DNA from: Nansenia antarctica | Lineage: Eukaryota > Chordata > Actinopteri > Argentiniformes > Microstomatidae | Assembly (NCBI GenBank): GCA_963989245.1 | Contig: CAXDII010000050.1 | Location: forward strand, 1-64,000 | Direction: 5' to 3' | DNA: 64,000 nt | In this document: positions 1 through 12,162 of the stretch, in pieces | Layout: every line of letters starts with the position of its first letter | How positions within the stretch are numbered: position 1 is the first letter of the stretch | Program-made: the position numbers and the translations under genes | The notes under the pieces: generated by a model | What the model saw: the letters and a program-made list of their open reading frames with translations, nothing else | Databases searched by the model: none | Told to the model about the DNA's origin: nothing

Positions 1-109
1 AAAGGCTGCACACACGCAATTCAAGTTGCTCTGATTGTCATTTAGAGTTACATTATAGGATTATTCAACAACAAGTCAAAATGTGCTCGTGAAAGGCAGA
101 AAACAACAC

Positions 110-124
110 TTTGATAGTTTGATA
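110..124 (+). repeat. TTTGATA-G-TTTGATA direct repeat, diagnostic of class A
   Basis: A 7 bp word is repeated with one base between the copies in class A units. Class B units have only one related word at this place (CTGATAGAACTTGAG). With one extra A in the following A-run, this accounts for the 11 bp difference between 271 and 260 bp units. The simplest reading is a small tandem duplication in the A lineage, which would make the B length older. The same site is present in nearly every A unit; this is the first copy. Confidence 0.85.
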
Positions 125-186
125 TAACTTGAGAACGAATGCAAAAAACAGTCCACTCTAAGAACAGGCCGCTTGGACACTTTCAG

Positions 187-198
187 AACAGCTCTGTT
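187..198. repeat. Short inverted repeat AACAG-CT-CTGTT in the monomer
   Basis: Perfect 5 bp arms with a 2-base centre lie in one of the most constant parts of the monomer and are present in essentially all copies, A and B. The word AACAGCTCT recurs 22 bp downstream at 209-217. It could be a protein-binding site or chance; nothing in the sequence decides this. Confidence 0.6.
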
Positions 199-261
199 AA
201 TGACTGAAAACAGCTCTCGAAGAGATTGTCAAAAGAGACTCCGAAAACGAAACGTTGATCA

Positions 262-275
262 CTTTTGAGCAAAAG
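262..275. repeat. 14 bp dyad CTTTTG-AG-CAAAAG at the unit junction
   Basis: Perfect 6 bp arms around AG span the chosen unit boundary. The dyad is intact in nearly all units, including class B, mosaic and deletion-bearing copies; one visible exception is near 1895, where an extra A disturbs it. Constancy alone is weak evidence, because most of the monomer is constant. A dyad of this size repeated every 271 bp could bind a dimeric protein or mark nucleosome phasing, which is inference only. Confidence 0.6.
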
Positions 276-3200
276 GCTGCACACACGCAATTCAAGTTGC
301 TCTGATTGTCATTTAGAGTTACATTATAGGATTATTCAACAACAAGTCAAAATGTGCTCGTGAAAGGCAGAAAACAACACTTTGATAGTTTGATATAACT
401 TGAGAACGAATGCAAAAAACAGTCCACTCTAAGAACAGGCCGCTTGGACACTTTCAGAACAGCTCTGTTAATGACTGAAAACAGCTCTCGAAGAGATTGT
501 CAAAAGAGACTCCGAAAACGAAACGTTGATCACTTTTGAGCAAAAGGCTGCACACACGCAATTCAAGTTGCTCTGATTGTCATTTAGAGTTACATTATAG
601 GATTATTCAACAACAAGTCAAAATGTGCTCGTGAAAGGCAGAAAACAACACTTTGATAGTTTGATATAACTTGAGAACGAATGCAAAAAACAGTCCACTC
701 TAAGAACAGGCCGCTTGGACACTTTCAGAACAGCTCTGTTAATGACTGAAAACAGCTCTCGAAGAGATTGTCAAAAGAGACTCCGAAAACGAAACGTTGA
801 TCACTTTTGAGCAAAAGGCTGCACACACGCAATTCAAGTTGCTCTGATTGTCATTTAGAGTTACATTATAGGATTATTCAACAACAAGTCAAAATGTGCT
901 CGTGAAAGGCAGAAAACAACACTTTGATAGTTTGATATAACTTGAGAACGAATGCAAAAAACAGTCCACTCTAAGAACAGGCCGCTTGGACACTTTCAGA
1001 ACAGCTCTGTTAATGACTGAAAACAGCTCTCGAAGAGATTGTCAAAAGAGACTCCGAAAACGAAACGTTGATCACTTTTGAGCAAAAGGCTGCACACACG
1101 CAATTCAAGTTGCTCTGATTGTCATTTAGAGTTACATTATAGGATTATTCAACAACAAGTCAAAATGTGCTCTGTGAAAGGCAGAAAACAACACTTTGAT
1201 AGTTTGATATAACTTGAGAACGAATGCAAAAAACAGTCCACTCTAAGAACAGGCCGCTTGGACACTTTCAGAACAGCTCTGTTAATGACTGAAAACAGCT
1301 CTCGAAGAGATTGTCAAAAGAGACTCCGAAAACGAAACGTTGATCACTTTTGAGCAAAAGGCTGCACACACGCAATTCAAGTTGCTCTGATTGTCATTTA
1401 GAGTTACATTATAGGATTATTCAACAACAAGTCAAAATGTGCTCGTGAAAGGCAGAAAACAACACTTTGATAGTTTGATATAACTTGAGAACGAATGCAA
1501 AAAACAGTCCACTCTCAGAACAGGCCGCGTGGACACTTTCAGAACAGCTCTGTTAATGACTGAAAACAGCTCTCGAAGAGATTGTCAAAAGAGACTCCGA
1601 AAACGAAACGTTGATCACTTTTGAGCAAAAGGCTGCACACACGCAATTCAAGTTGCTCTGATTGTCATTTAGAGTTACATTATAGGATTATTCAACAACA
1701 AGTCAAAATGTGCTCGTGAAAGGCAGAAAACAACACTTTGATAGTTTGATATAACTTGAGAACGAATGCAAAAAACAGTCCACTCTCAGAACAGGCCGCT
1801 TGGACACTTTCAGAACAGCTCTGTTAATGACTGAAAACAGCTCTCGAAGAGATTGTCAAAAGAGACTCTGAAACGAAAACGTTGATCACTTTTGAAGCAA
1901 AAGGCTGCACACACGCAATTCAAGTTGCTCTGATTGTCATTTAGAGTTACATTATAGGATTATTCAACAACAAGTCAAAATGTGCTCGTGAAAGGCAGAA
2001 AACAACACTTTGATAGTTGATATAACTTGAGAACGAATGCAAAAAACAGTCCACTCTAAGAACAGGCCGCTTGGACACTTTCAGAACAGCTCTGTTAATG
2101 ACTGAAAACAGCTCTCGAAGAGATTGTCAAAAGAGACTCCGAAAACGAAACGTTGATCACTTTTGAGCAAAAGGCTGCACACACGCAATTCAAGGTTGCT
2201 CTGATTGTCATTTAGAGTTACATTATAGGATTATTCAACAACAAGTCAAAATGTGCTCGTGAAAGGCAGAAAACAACACTTTGATAGTTTGATATAACTT
2301 GAGAACGAATGCAAAAACAGTCCACTCTCAGAACAGGCCGCTTGGACACTTCAGAACAGCTCTGTTAATGACTGAAAACAGCTCTCGAAGAGATTGTCAA
2401 AAGAGACTCTGAAACGAAACGTTGATTACTTTTGAGCAAAAGGCTGCACACACGCAATTCAAGTTGCTCTGATTGTCATTTAGAGTATACATTATAGGAT
2501 TATTCAACAACAAGTCAAAATGTGCTCGTGAAAGGCAGAAAACAACACTTTGATAGTTTGATATAACTTGAGAACGAATGCAAAAAACAGTCCACTCTAA
2601 GAACAGGCCGCTTGGACACTTTTCAGAACAGCTCTGTTAATGACTGAAAACAGCTCTCGAAGAGATTGTCAAAAGAGACTCTGAAAACGAAACGTTGATC
2701 ACTTTTGAGCAAAAGGCTGCACACACGCAATTCAAGTTGCTCTGATTGTCATTTAGAGTTACATTATAGGATTATTCAACAACAAGTCAAAATGTGCTCG
2801 TGAAAAGCAGAAAACAACACTTTGATAGTTAACTTGAGAACGAATGCAAAAAACAGTCCACTCTAAGAACAGGCCGCTTGGACACTTTCAGAACAGCTCT
2901 GTTAATGACTGAAAACAGCTCTCGAAGAGATTGTCAAAAGAGACTCCGAAAACGAAACGTTGATCACTTTTGAGCAAAAGGCTGCACACACGCAATTCAA
3001 GTTGCTCTGATTGTCATTTAGAGTTACATTATAGGATTATTCAACAACAAGTCAAAATGTGCTCGTGAAAGGCAGAAAACAACACTTTGATAGTTTGATA
3101 TAACTTGAGAACGAATGCAAAAAACAGTCCACTCTAAGAACAGGCCGCTTGGACACTTTCAGAACAGCTCTGTTAATGACTGAAAACAGCTCTCGAAGAG

Positions 3201-3521
3201 ATTGTCAAAAGAGACTCCGAAAACGAAACGTTGATCACTTTTGAGCAAAAGGCTGCACACACGCAATTCAAGTTGCTCTGATTGTCATTTAGAGTAACAT
3301 TATAGGATTATTCAACAACAAGTCAAAATGTGCTCGTGAAAGGCAGAAAACAACACTTTGATAGTTTGATATAACTTGAGAACGAATGCAAAAAACAGTC
3401 CACTCTAAGAACAGGCCGCTTGGACACTTTCAGAACAGCTCTGTTAATGACTGAAAACAGCTCTCGAAGAGATTGTCAAAAGAGACTCCGAAAACGAAAC
3501 GTTGATCACTTTTGAGCAAAA

Positions 3522-3792
3522 GGCTGCACACACGCAATTCAAGTTGCTCTGATTGTCATTTAGAGTTACATTATAGGATTATTCAACAACAAGTCAAAAT
3601 GTGCTCCAGAAAAGGCAGAAAACAACACTTTTGATAGTTTGATATACTTGAGAACGAATGCAAAAAACAGTCCACTCTCAAAAAGGCCGCTTGGACACTT
3701 TCAGAACAGCTCTGTTAATGACTGAAAACAGCTCTCGAAGAGATTGTCAAAAGAGACTCAGAAAACGAAACGTTGATCACTTTTGAGCAAAA
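3522..3792 (+). repeat. Mosaic A/B monomer
   Basis: The unit has the class A GGATTATTCAAC segment, then a B-like CTCCAGAAAAGG segment, then the A-type TTTGATA duplication with extra and missing bases, followed by an unusual CTCTCAAAAAGGCC. Its net length is still 271 bp because the indels cancel. Switching between A and B alleles inside one unit suggests gene conversion or unequal exchange. Confidence 0.75.
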
Positions 3793-4063
3793 GGCTGCAC
3801 ACACGCAATTCAAGTTGCTCTGATTGTCATTTAGAGTACATTATAGGAGCATTCAGCAACAAGTCAAAATGTGCTCGAGAAAAGGCAGAAAACAACACTT
3901 TGATAGTTTGAATAACTTGAGAACGAATGCAAAAAACAGTCCACTCTAAGAACAGGCCGCTTGGACACTTTCAGAACAGCTCTGTTAATGACTGAAAACA
4001 GCTCTCGAAGAGATTGTCAAAAGAGACTCTGAAAACGAAACGTTGATTCACTTTTGAGCAAAA
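3793..4063 (+). repeat. Mosaic A/B monomer
   Basis: Begins GAGTACATT (one base short), continues with the B-type GAGCATTCAGCAAC, then a unique CTCGAGAAAAGG that mixes A (CTCG) and B (AGAAAA) alleles, then the A-type duplicated TTTGATA with GAATAACTT. It ends with CTCTG and the unusual GATTCAC, which looks like an overlap of the GATTAC and GATCAC alleles. Confidence 0.75.
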
Positions 4064-4878
4064 GGCTGCACACACGCAATTCAAGTTGCTCTGATTGTCA
4101 TTTAGAGTAACATTATAGGATTATTCAACAACAAGTCAAAATGTGCTCGTGAAAGGCAGAAAACAACACTTTGATAGTTTGATATAACTTGAGAACGAAT
4201 GCAAAAAACAGTCCACTCTAAGAACAGGCCGCTTGGGACACTTTCAGAACAGCTCTGTTAATGACTGAAAACAGCTCTCGAAGAGATTGTCAAAAGAGAC
4301 TCTGAAAACGAAACGTTGATCACTTTTGAGCAAAAGGCTGCACACACGCAATTCAAGTTGCTCTGATTGTCATTTAGAGTTAACATTATAGGATTATTCA
4401 ACAACAAGTCAAAATGTGCTCGTGAAAGGCAGAAAACAACACTTTGATAGTTTGATATAACTTGAGAACGAATGCAAAAAACAGTCCACTCTAAGAACAG
4501 GCCGCTTGGACACTTTCAGAACAGCTCTGTTAATGACTGAAAACAGCTCTCGAAGAGATTGTCAAAAGAGACTCCGAAAACGAAACGTTGATCACTTTTG
4601 AGCAAAAGGCTGCACACACGCAATTCAAGTTGCTCTGATTGTCATTTAGAGTTACATTATAGGATTATTCAACAACAAGTCAAAATGTGCTCGTGAAAGG
4701 CAGAAAACAACACTTTGATAGTTTGATATAACTTGAGAACGAATGCAAAAAACAGTCCACTCTCAGAACAGGCCGCTTGGACACTTTCAGAACAGCTCTG
4801 TTAATGACTGAAAACAGCTCTCGAAGAGATTGTCAAAAGAGACTCCGAAAACGAAACGTTGATCACTTTTGAGCAAAA

Positions 4879-5151
4879 GGCTGCACACACGCAATTCAAG
4901 TTGCTCTGATTGTCATTTAGAGTTACATTATAGGAGCATTCAGCAACAAGTCAAAATGTGCTCCAGAAAAGGCAGAAAACAACACTTTGATAGTTTGATA
5001 TAACTTGAGAACGAATGCAAAAAACAGTCCACTCTCAGAACAGGCCGCTTGGACACTTTCAGAACAGCTCTGTTAATGACTGAAAACAGCTCTCGAAGAG
5101 ATTGTCAAAAGAGACTCTGAAAACGAAACGTTGATTCACTTTTGAGCAAAA
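4879..5151 (+). repeat. Mosaic A/B monomer (273 bp)
   Basis: The left half is class B (GAGCATTCAGCAAC, CTCCAGAAAAGG). The right half is class A (doubled TTTGATA, six A). It ends CTCTG and GATTCAC like the mosaic at 3793. Length is 271 plus one base in CCAGAAAAGG and one in GATTCAC. The shared GATTCAC allele suggests the two mosaics descend from one recombinant unit. Confidence 0.75.
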
Positions 5152-5693
5152 GGCTGCACACACGCAATTCAAGTTGCTCTGATTGTCATTTAGAGTAACA
5201 TTATAGGATTATTCAACAACAAGTCAAAATGTGCTCGTGAAAGGCAGAAAACAACACTTTGATAGTTTGATATAACTTGAGAACGAATGCAAAAAACAGT
5301 CCACTCTAAGAACAGGCCGCTTGGACACTTTCAGAACAGCTCTGTTAATGACTGAAAACAGCTCTCGAAGAGATTGTCAAAAGAGACTCTGAAAACGAAA
5401 CGTTGATCACTTTTGAGCAAAAGGCTGCACACACGCAATTCAAGTTGCTCTGATTGTCATTTAGAGTTACATTATAGGATTATTCAACAACAAGTCAAAA
5501 TGTGCTCGTGAAAGGCAGAAAACAACACTTTGATAGTTTGATATAACTTGAGAACGAATGCAAAAAACAGTCCACTCTAAGAACAGGCCGCTTGGACACT
5601 TTCAGAACAGCTCTGTTAATGACTGAAAACAGCTCTCGAAGAGATTGTCAAAAGAGACTCCGAAAACGAAACGTTGATCACTTTTGAGCAAAA

Positions 5694-5950
5694 GGCTGCA
5701 CACACGCAATTCAAGTTGCTCTGATTGTCATACATTATAGGATTATTCAACAACAAGTCAAAATGTGCTCGTGAAAGGCAGAAAACAACACTGATAGTAT
5801 AACTTGAGAACGAATGCAAAAACAGTCCACTCTCAGAACAGGCCGCTTGGACACTTTCAGAACAGCTCTGTTAATGACTGAAAACAGCTCTCGAAGAGAT
5901 TGTCAAAAGAGACTCCTGAAAAACGAAACGTTGATCACTTTTGAGCAAAA
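5694..5950 (+). repeat. Degenerate monomer with several deletions (257 bp)
   Basis: Eight bases are missing between GTCA and TACATT, the TTTGATA duplication is collapsed (CACTGATAGTATAACTT), the A-run has five A, and CTCCTGAAAAACG has two extra bases. Together these give 257 bp. It is the most altered unit of the left part of the window, and its loss of stop codons produces a chance minus-strand open frame. Confidence 0.85.
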
Positions 5951-8118
5951 GGCTGCACACACGCAATTCAAGTTGCTCTGATTGTCATTTAGAGTTACAT
6001 TATAGGATTATTCAACAACAAGTCAAAATGTGCTCGTGAAAGGCAGAAAACAACACTTTGATAGTTTGATATAACTTGAGAACGAATGCAAAAAACAGTC
6101 CACTCTAAGAACAGGCCGCTTGGACACTTTCAGAACAGCTCTGTTAATGACTGAAAACAGCTCTCGAAGAGATTGTCAAAAGAGACTCCGAAAACGAAAC
6201 GTTGATCACTTTTGAGCAAAAGGCTGCACACACGCAATTCAAGTTGCTCTGATTGTCATTTAGAGTTACATTATAGGATTATTCAACAACAAGTCAAAAT
6301 GTGCTCGTGAAAGGCAGAAAACAACACTTTGATAGTTTGATATAACTTGAGAACGAATGCAAAAACAGTCCACTCTAAGAACAGGCCGCTTGGACACTTT
6401 CAGAACAGCTCTGTTAATGACTGAAAACAGCTCTCGAAGAGATTGTCAAAAGAGACTCCGAAAACGAAACGTTGATCACTTTTGAGCAAAAGGCTGCACA
6501 CACGCAATTCAAGTTGCTCTGATTGTCATTTAGAGTTACATTATAGGATTATTCAACAACAAGTCAAAATGTGCTCGTGAAAGGCAGAAAACAACACTTT
6601 GATAGTTTGATATAACTTGAGAACGAATGCAAAAAACAGTCCACTCTCAGAACAGGCCGCTTGGACACTTTCAGAAACAGCTCTGTTAATGACTGAAAAC
6701 AGCTCTCGAAGAGATTGTCAAAAGAGACTCCGAAAACGAAACGTTGATCACTTTTGAGCAAAAGGCTGCACACACGCAATTCAAGTTGCTCTGATTGTCA
6801 TTTAGAGTTACATTATAGGATTATTCAACAACAAGTCAAAATGTGCTCGTGAAAGGCAGAAAACAACACTTTGATAGTTTGATATAACTTGAGAACGAAT
6901 GCAAAAAACAGTCCACTCTAAGAACAGGCCGCTTGGACACTTTCAGAACAGCTCTGTTAATGACTGAAAACAGCTCTCGAAGAGATTGTCAAAAGAGACT
7001 CCGAAAACGAAACGTTGATCACTTTTGAGCAAAAGGCTGCACACACGCAATTCAAGTTGCTCTGATTGTCATTTAGAGTAACATTATAGGATTATTCAAC
7101 AACAAGTCAAAATGTGCTCGTGAAAGGCAGAAAACAACACTTTGATAGTTTGATATAACTTGAGAACGAATGCAAAAAACAGTCCACTCTCAGAACAGGC
7201 CGCGTGGACACTTTCAGAACAGCTCTGTTAATGACTGAAAACAGCTCTCGAAGAGATTGTCAAAAGAGACTCCGAAAACGAAACGTTGATCACTTTTGAG
7301 CAAAAGGCTGCACACACGCAATTCAAGTTGCTCTGATTGTCATTTAGAGTTACATTATAGGATTATTCAACAACAAGTCAAAATGTGCTCGTGAAAGGCA
7401 GAAAACAACACTTTGATAGTTTGATATAACTTGAGAACGAATGCAAAAAACAGTCCACTCTCAGAACAGGCCGCTTGGACACTTTCAGAACAGCTCTGTT
7501 AATGACTGAAAACAGCTCTCGAAGAGATTGTCAAAAGAGACTCCGAAAACGAAACGTTGATCACTTTTGAGCAAAAGGCTGCACACACGCAATTCAAGTT
7601 GCTCTGATTGTCATTTAGAGTTACATTATAGGATTATTCAACAACAAGTCAAAATGTGCTCGTGAAAGGCAGAAAACAACACTTTGATAGTTTGATATAA
7701 CTTGAGAACGAATGCAAAAAACAGTCCACTCTCAGAACAGGCCGCGTGGACACTTTCAGAACAGCTCTGTTAATGACTGAAAACAGCTCTCGAAGAGATT
7801 GTCAAAAGAGACTCCGAAAACGAAACGTTGATCACTTTTGAGCAAAAGGCTGCACACACGCAATTCAAGTTGCTCTGATTGTCATTTAGAGTTACATTAT
7901 AGGATTATTCAACAACAAGTCAAAATGTGCTCGTGAAAGGCAGAAAACAACACTTTGATAGTTTGATATAACTTGAGAACGAATGCAAAAAACAGTCCAC
8001 TCTAAGAACAGGCCGCTTGGACACTTTCAGAACAGCTCTGTTAATGACTGAAAACAGCTCTCGAAGAGATTGTCAAAAGAGACTCCGAAAACGAAACGTT
8101 GATCACTTTTGAGCAAAA

Positions 8119-8378
8119 GGCTGCACACACGCAATTCAAGTTGCTCTGATTGTCATTTAGAGTTACATTATAGGAGCATTCAGCAACAAGTCAAAATGTG
8201 CTCCAGAAAAGCATAAAACAACACTGATAGAACTTGAGAACGAATGCAAAAACAGTCCACTCTCAGAACAGGCCGCTTGGACACTTTCAGAACAGCTCTG
8301 TTAATGACTGAAAACAGCTCTCGAAGAGATTGTCAAAAGAGACTCTGAAAACGAAACGTTGATTACTTTTGAGCAAAA
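8119..8378 (+). repeat. Class B monomer (260 bp), GCATAAAAC subtype
   Basis: First full class B unit. It has GAGCATTCAGCAAC, CTCCAGAAAAGC, the single CTGATAGAACTT, five A in the central run, CTCAG, CTCTG and GATTAC. It carries GCATAAAAC where later B units have GCAGAAAAC, a subtype shared only with the B units at 10818 and 12163. The following unit has the A-type GTTACATT and six A, unlike most B successors. Confidence 0.93.
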
Positions 8379-10817
8379 GGCTGCACACACGCAATTCAAG
8401 TTGCTCTGATTGTCATTTAGAGTTACATTATAGGATTATTCAACAACAAGTCAAAATGTGCTCGTGAAAGGCAGAAAACAACACTTTGATAGTTTGATAT
8501 AACTTGAGAACGAATGCAAAAAACAGTCCACTCTAAGAACAGGCCGCTTGGACACTTTCAGAACAGCTCTGTTAATGACTGAAAACAGCTCTCGAAGAGA
8601 TTGTCAAAAGAGACTCCGAAAACGAAACGTTGATCACTTTTGAGCAAAAGGCTGCACACACGCAATTCAAGTTGCTCTGATTGTCATTTAGAGTAACATT
8701 ATAGGATTATTCAACAACAAGTCAAAATGTGCTCGTGAAAGGCAGAAAACAACACTTTGATAGTTTGATATAACTTGAGAACGAATGCAAAAAACAGTCC
8801 ACTCTAAGAACAGGCCGCTTGGACACTTTCAGAACAGCTCTGTTAATGACTGAAAACAGCTCTCGAAGAGATTGTCAAAAGAGACTCCGAAAACGAAACG
8901 TTGATCACTTTTGAGCAAAAGGCTGCACACACGCAATTCAAGTTGCTCTGATTGTCATTTAGAGTTACATTATAGGATTATTCAACAACAAGTCAAAATG
9001 TGCTCGTGAAAGGCAGAAAACAACACTTTGATAGTTTGATATAACTTGAGAACGAATGCAAAAAACAGTCCACTCTAAGAACAGGCCGCTTGGACACTTT
9101 CAGAACAGCTCTGTTAATGACTGAAAACAGCTCTCGAAGAGATTGTCAAAAGAGACTCCGAAAACGAAACGTTGATCACTTTTGAGCAAAAGGCTGCACA
9201 CACGCAATTCAAGTTGCTCTGATTGTCATTTAGAGTTACATTATAGGATTATTCAACAACAAGTCAAAATGTGCTCGTGAAAGGCAGAAAACAACACTTT
9301 GATAGTTTGATATAACTTGAGAACGAATGCAAAAAACAGTCCACTCTAAGAACAGGCCGCTTGGACACTTTCAGAACAGCTCTGTTAATGACTGAAAACA
9401 GCTCTCGAAGAGATTGTCAAAAGAGACTCCGAAAACGAAACGTTGATCACTTTTGAGCAAAAGGCTACACACACGCAATTCAAGTTGCTCTGATTGTCAT
9501 TTAGAGTTACATTATAGGATTATTCAACAACAAGTCAAAATGTGCTCGTGAAAGGCAGAAAACAACACTTTGATAGTTTGATATAACTTGAGAACGAATG
9601 CAAAAAACAGTCCACTCTCAGAACAGGCCGCTTGGACACTTTCAGAACAGCTCTGTTAATGACTGAAAACAGCTCTCGAAGAGATTGTCAAAAGAGACTC
9701 CGAAAACGAAACGTTGATCACTTTTGAGCAAAAGGCTGCACACACGCAATTCAAGTTGCTCTGATTGTCATTTAGAGTTACATTATAGGATTATTCAACA
9801 ACAAGTCAAAATGTGCTCGTGAAAGGCAGAAAACAACACTTTGATAGTTTGATATAACTTGAGAACGAATGCAAAAAACAGTCCACTCTAAGAACAGGCC
9901 GCTTGGACACTTTCAGAACAGCTCTGTTAATGACTGAAAACAGCTCTCGAAGAGATTGTCAAAAGAGACTCCGAAAACGAAACGTTGATCACTTTTGAGC
10001 AAAAGGCTGCACACACGCAATTCAAGTTGCTCTGATTGTCATTTAGAGTAACATTATAGGATTATTCAACAACAAGTCAAAATGTGCTCGTGAAAGGCAG
10101 AAAACAACACTTTGATAGTTTGATATAACTTGAGAACGAATGCAAAAAACAGTCCACTCTCAGAACAGGCCGCGTGGACACTTTCAGAACAGCTCTGTTA
10201 ATGACTGAAAACAGCTCTCGAAGAGATTGTCAAAAGAGACTCCGAAAACGAAACGTTGATCACTTTTGAGCAAAAGGCTGCACACACGCAATTCAAGTTG
10301 CTCTGATTGTCATTTAGAGTTACATTATAGGATTATTCAACAACAAGTCAAAATGTGCTCGTGAAAGGCAGAAAACAACACTTTGATAGTTTGATATAAC
10401 TTGAGAACGAATGCAAAAAACAGTCCACTCTCAGAACAGGCCGCTTGGACACTTTCAGAACAGCTCTGTTAATGACTGAAAACAGCTCTCGAAGAGATTG
10501 TCAAAAGAGACTCTGAAAACGAAACGTTGATCACTTTTGAGCAAAAGGCTGCACACACGCAATTCAAGTTGCTCTGATTGTCATTTAGAGTTACATTATA
10601 GGATTATTCAACAACAAGTCAAAATGTGCTCGTGAAAGGCAGAAAACAACACTTTGATAGTTTGATATAACTTGAGAACGAATGCAAAAAACAGTCCACT
10701 CTAAGAACAGGCCGCTTGGACACTTTCAGAACAGCTCTGTTAATGACTGAAAACAGCTCTCGAAGAGATTGTCAAAAGAGACTCCGAAAACGAAACGTTG
10801 ATCACTTTTGAGCAAAA

Positions 10818-11077
10818 GGCTGCACACACGCAATTCAAGTTGCTCTGATTGTCATTTAGAGTTACATTATAGGAGCATTCAGCAACAAGTCAAAATGTGC
10901 TCCAGAAAAGCATAAAACAACACTGATAGAACTTGAGAACGAATGCAAAAACAGTCCACTCTCAGAACAGGCCGCTTGGACACTTTCAGAACAGCTCTGT
11001 TAATGACTGAAAACAGCTCTCGAAGAGATTGTCAAAAGAGACTCTGAAAACGAAACGTTGATTACTTTTGAGCAAAA
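10818..11077 (+). repeat. Class B monomer (260 bp), GCATAAAAC subtype
   Basis: Same allele set as the B unit 2,699 bp upstream (260 + 9 x 271). It is followed by a 272 bp unit with GTAACATT and a run of seven A. This opens a 1,345 bp block that is one A unit longer than the tetramers downstream. Confidence 0.93.
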
Positions 11078-12162
11078 GGCTGCACACACGCAATTCAAGT
11101 TGCTCTGATTGTCATTTAGAGTAACATTATAGGATTATTCAACAACAAGTCAAAATGTGCTCGTGAAAGGCAGAAAACAACACTTTGATAGTTTGATATA
11201 ACTTGAGAACGAATGCAAAAAAACAGTCCACTCTAAGAACAGGCCGCTTGGACACTTTCAGAACAGCTCTGTTAATGACTGAAAACAGCTCTCGAAGAGA
11301 TTGTCAAAAGAGACTCTGAAAACGAAACGTTGATCACTTTTGAGCAAAAGGCTGCACACACGCAATTCAAGTTGCTCTGATTGTCATTTAGAGTAACATT
11401 ATAGGATTATTCAACAACAAGTCAAAATGTGCTCGTGAAAGGCAGAAAACAACACTTTGATAGTTTGATATAACTTGAGAACGAATGCAAAAAACAGTCC
11501 ACTCTAAGAACAGGCCGCTTGGACACTTTCAGAACAGCTCTGTTAATGACTGAAAACAGCTCTCGAAGAGATTGTCAAAAGAGACTCCGAAAACGAAACG
11601 TTGATCACTTTTGAGCAAAAGGCTGCACACACGCAATTCAAGTTGCTCTGATTGTCATTTAGAGTTACATTATAGGATTATTCAACAACAAGTCAAAATG
11701 TGCTCGTGAAAGGCAGAAAACAACACTTTGATAGTTTGATATAACTTGAGAACGAATGCAAAAAACAGTCCACTCTAAGAACAGGCCGCTTGGACACTTT
11801 CAGAACAGCTCTGTTAATGACTGAAAACAGCTCTCGAAGAGATTGTCAAAAGAGACTCCGAAAACGAAACGTTGATCACTTTTGAGCAAAAGGCTGCACA
11901 CACGCAATTCAAGTTGCTCTGATTGTCATTTAGAGTTACATTATAGGATTATTCAACAACAAGTCAAAATGTGCTCGTGAAAGGCAGAAAACAACACTTT
12001 GATAGTTTGATATAACTTGAGAACGAATGCAAAAAACAGTCCACTCTAAGAACAGGCCGCTTGGACACTTTCAGAACAGCTCTGTTAATGACTGAAAACA
12101 GCTCTCGAAGAGATTGTCAAAAGAGACTCCGAAAACGAAACGTTGATCACTTTTGAGCAAAA
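10818..12162 (+). repeat. Higher-order block of five units (1,345 bp)
   Basis: Order: B (260), a 272 bp unit with GTAACATT, seven A and CTCTG, a GTAACATT unit ending CTCCG, and two plain A units. It equals the 1,074 bp tetramer that follows plus one extra A unit. It is probably the parent or an unequal-crossover product of the tetramer. Confidence 0.85.

Larger units (their letters stand above)
4..274 (+). repeat. Reference class A monomer (271 bp)
   Basis: This first complete unit equals the majority sequence. Diagnostic alleles in order are: CAAGTTGC near unit position 19, GTTACATT at 44, GGATTATTCAAC at 55, CTCGTGAAAGG at 83, the doubled TTTGATA at 107-121, a run of six A at about 140, CTAAGAACAGG at 154, CCGCTTGG at 166, CTCCG at 236 and GATCAC at 254. 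Eight CpG sites are present against about ten expected from base composition. Stop codons occur in all frames, and the +1 length change per unit (271 is 3 x 90 + 1) rotates any reading frame from copy to copy. Confidence 0.97.
1100..6000 (+). repeat. Irregular sub-region of the array with many small indels
   Basis: Units here carry many private one- or two-base changes not seen elsewhere: an extra T in GCTCTGTGAAAGG (about 1170), GAAACGAAAACG (about 1870), GAAGCAAAAGG (about 1895), GATAGTTGATAT (about 2015), CAAGGTTGC (about 2193), CACTTCAG (about 2348), GAGTATACATT (about 2485), CTTTTCAG (about 2621), a deletion in GATAGTTAACTTGAG (about 2826) and CTTGGGACAC (about 4234). The rest of the window has far fewer. 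Two explanations fit: older, less homogenised units nearer an array edge, or consensus errors in a hard-to-assemble stretch. The four very uniform units before 1100 argue against a smooth edge gradient. Confidence 0.75.

Noticed and set aside
4..274. CENP-B box in the monomer
   Set aside because: I checked both strands for TTCGnnnnAnnCGGG. The TTCG words on the minus strand are not followed by the required A and CGGG.
5616..5819. 67-codon open frame on the - strand
   Set aside because: Arises from deletions in the degenerate 257 bp unit; other copies have stops in this frame.
6564..6779. 71-codon open frame on the - strand
   Set aside because: Caused by one extra A (CAGAAACAGC near 6676) in a satellite unit; a frame accident, not a gene.
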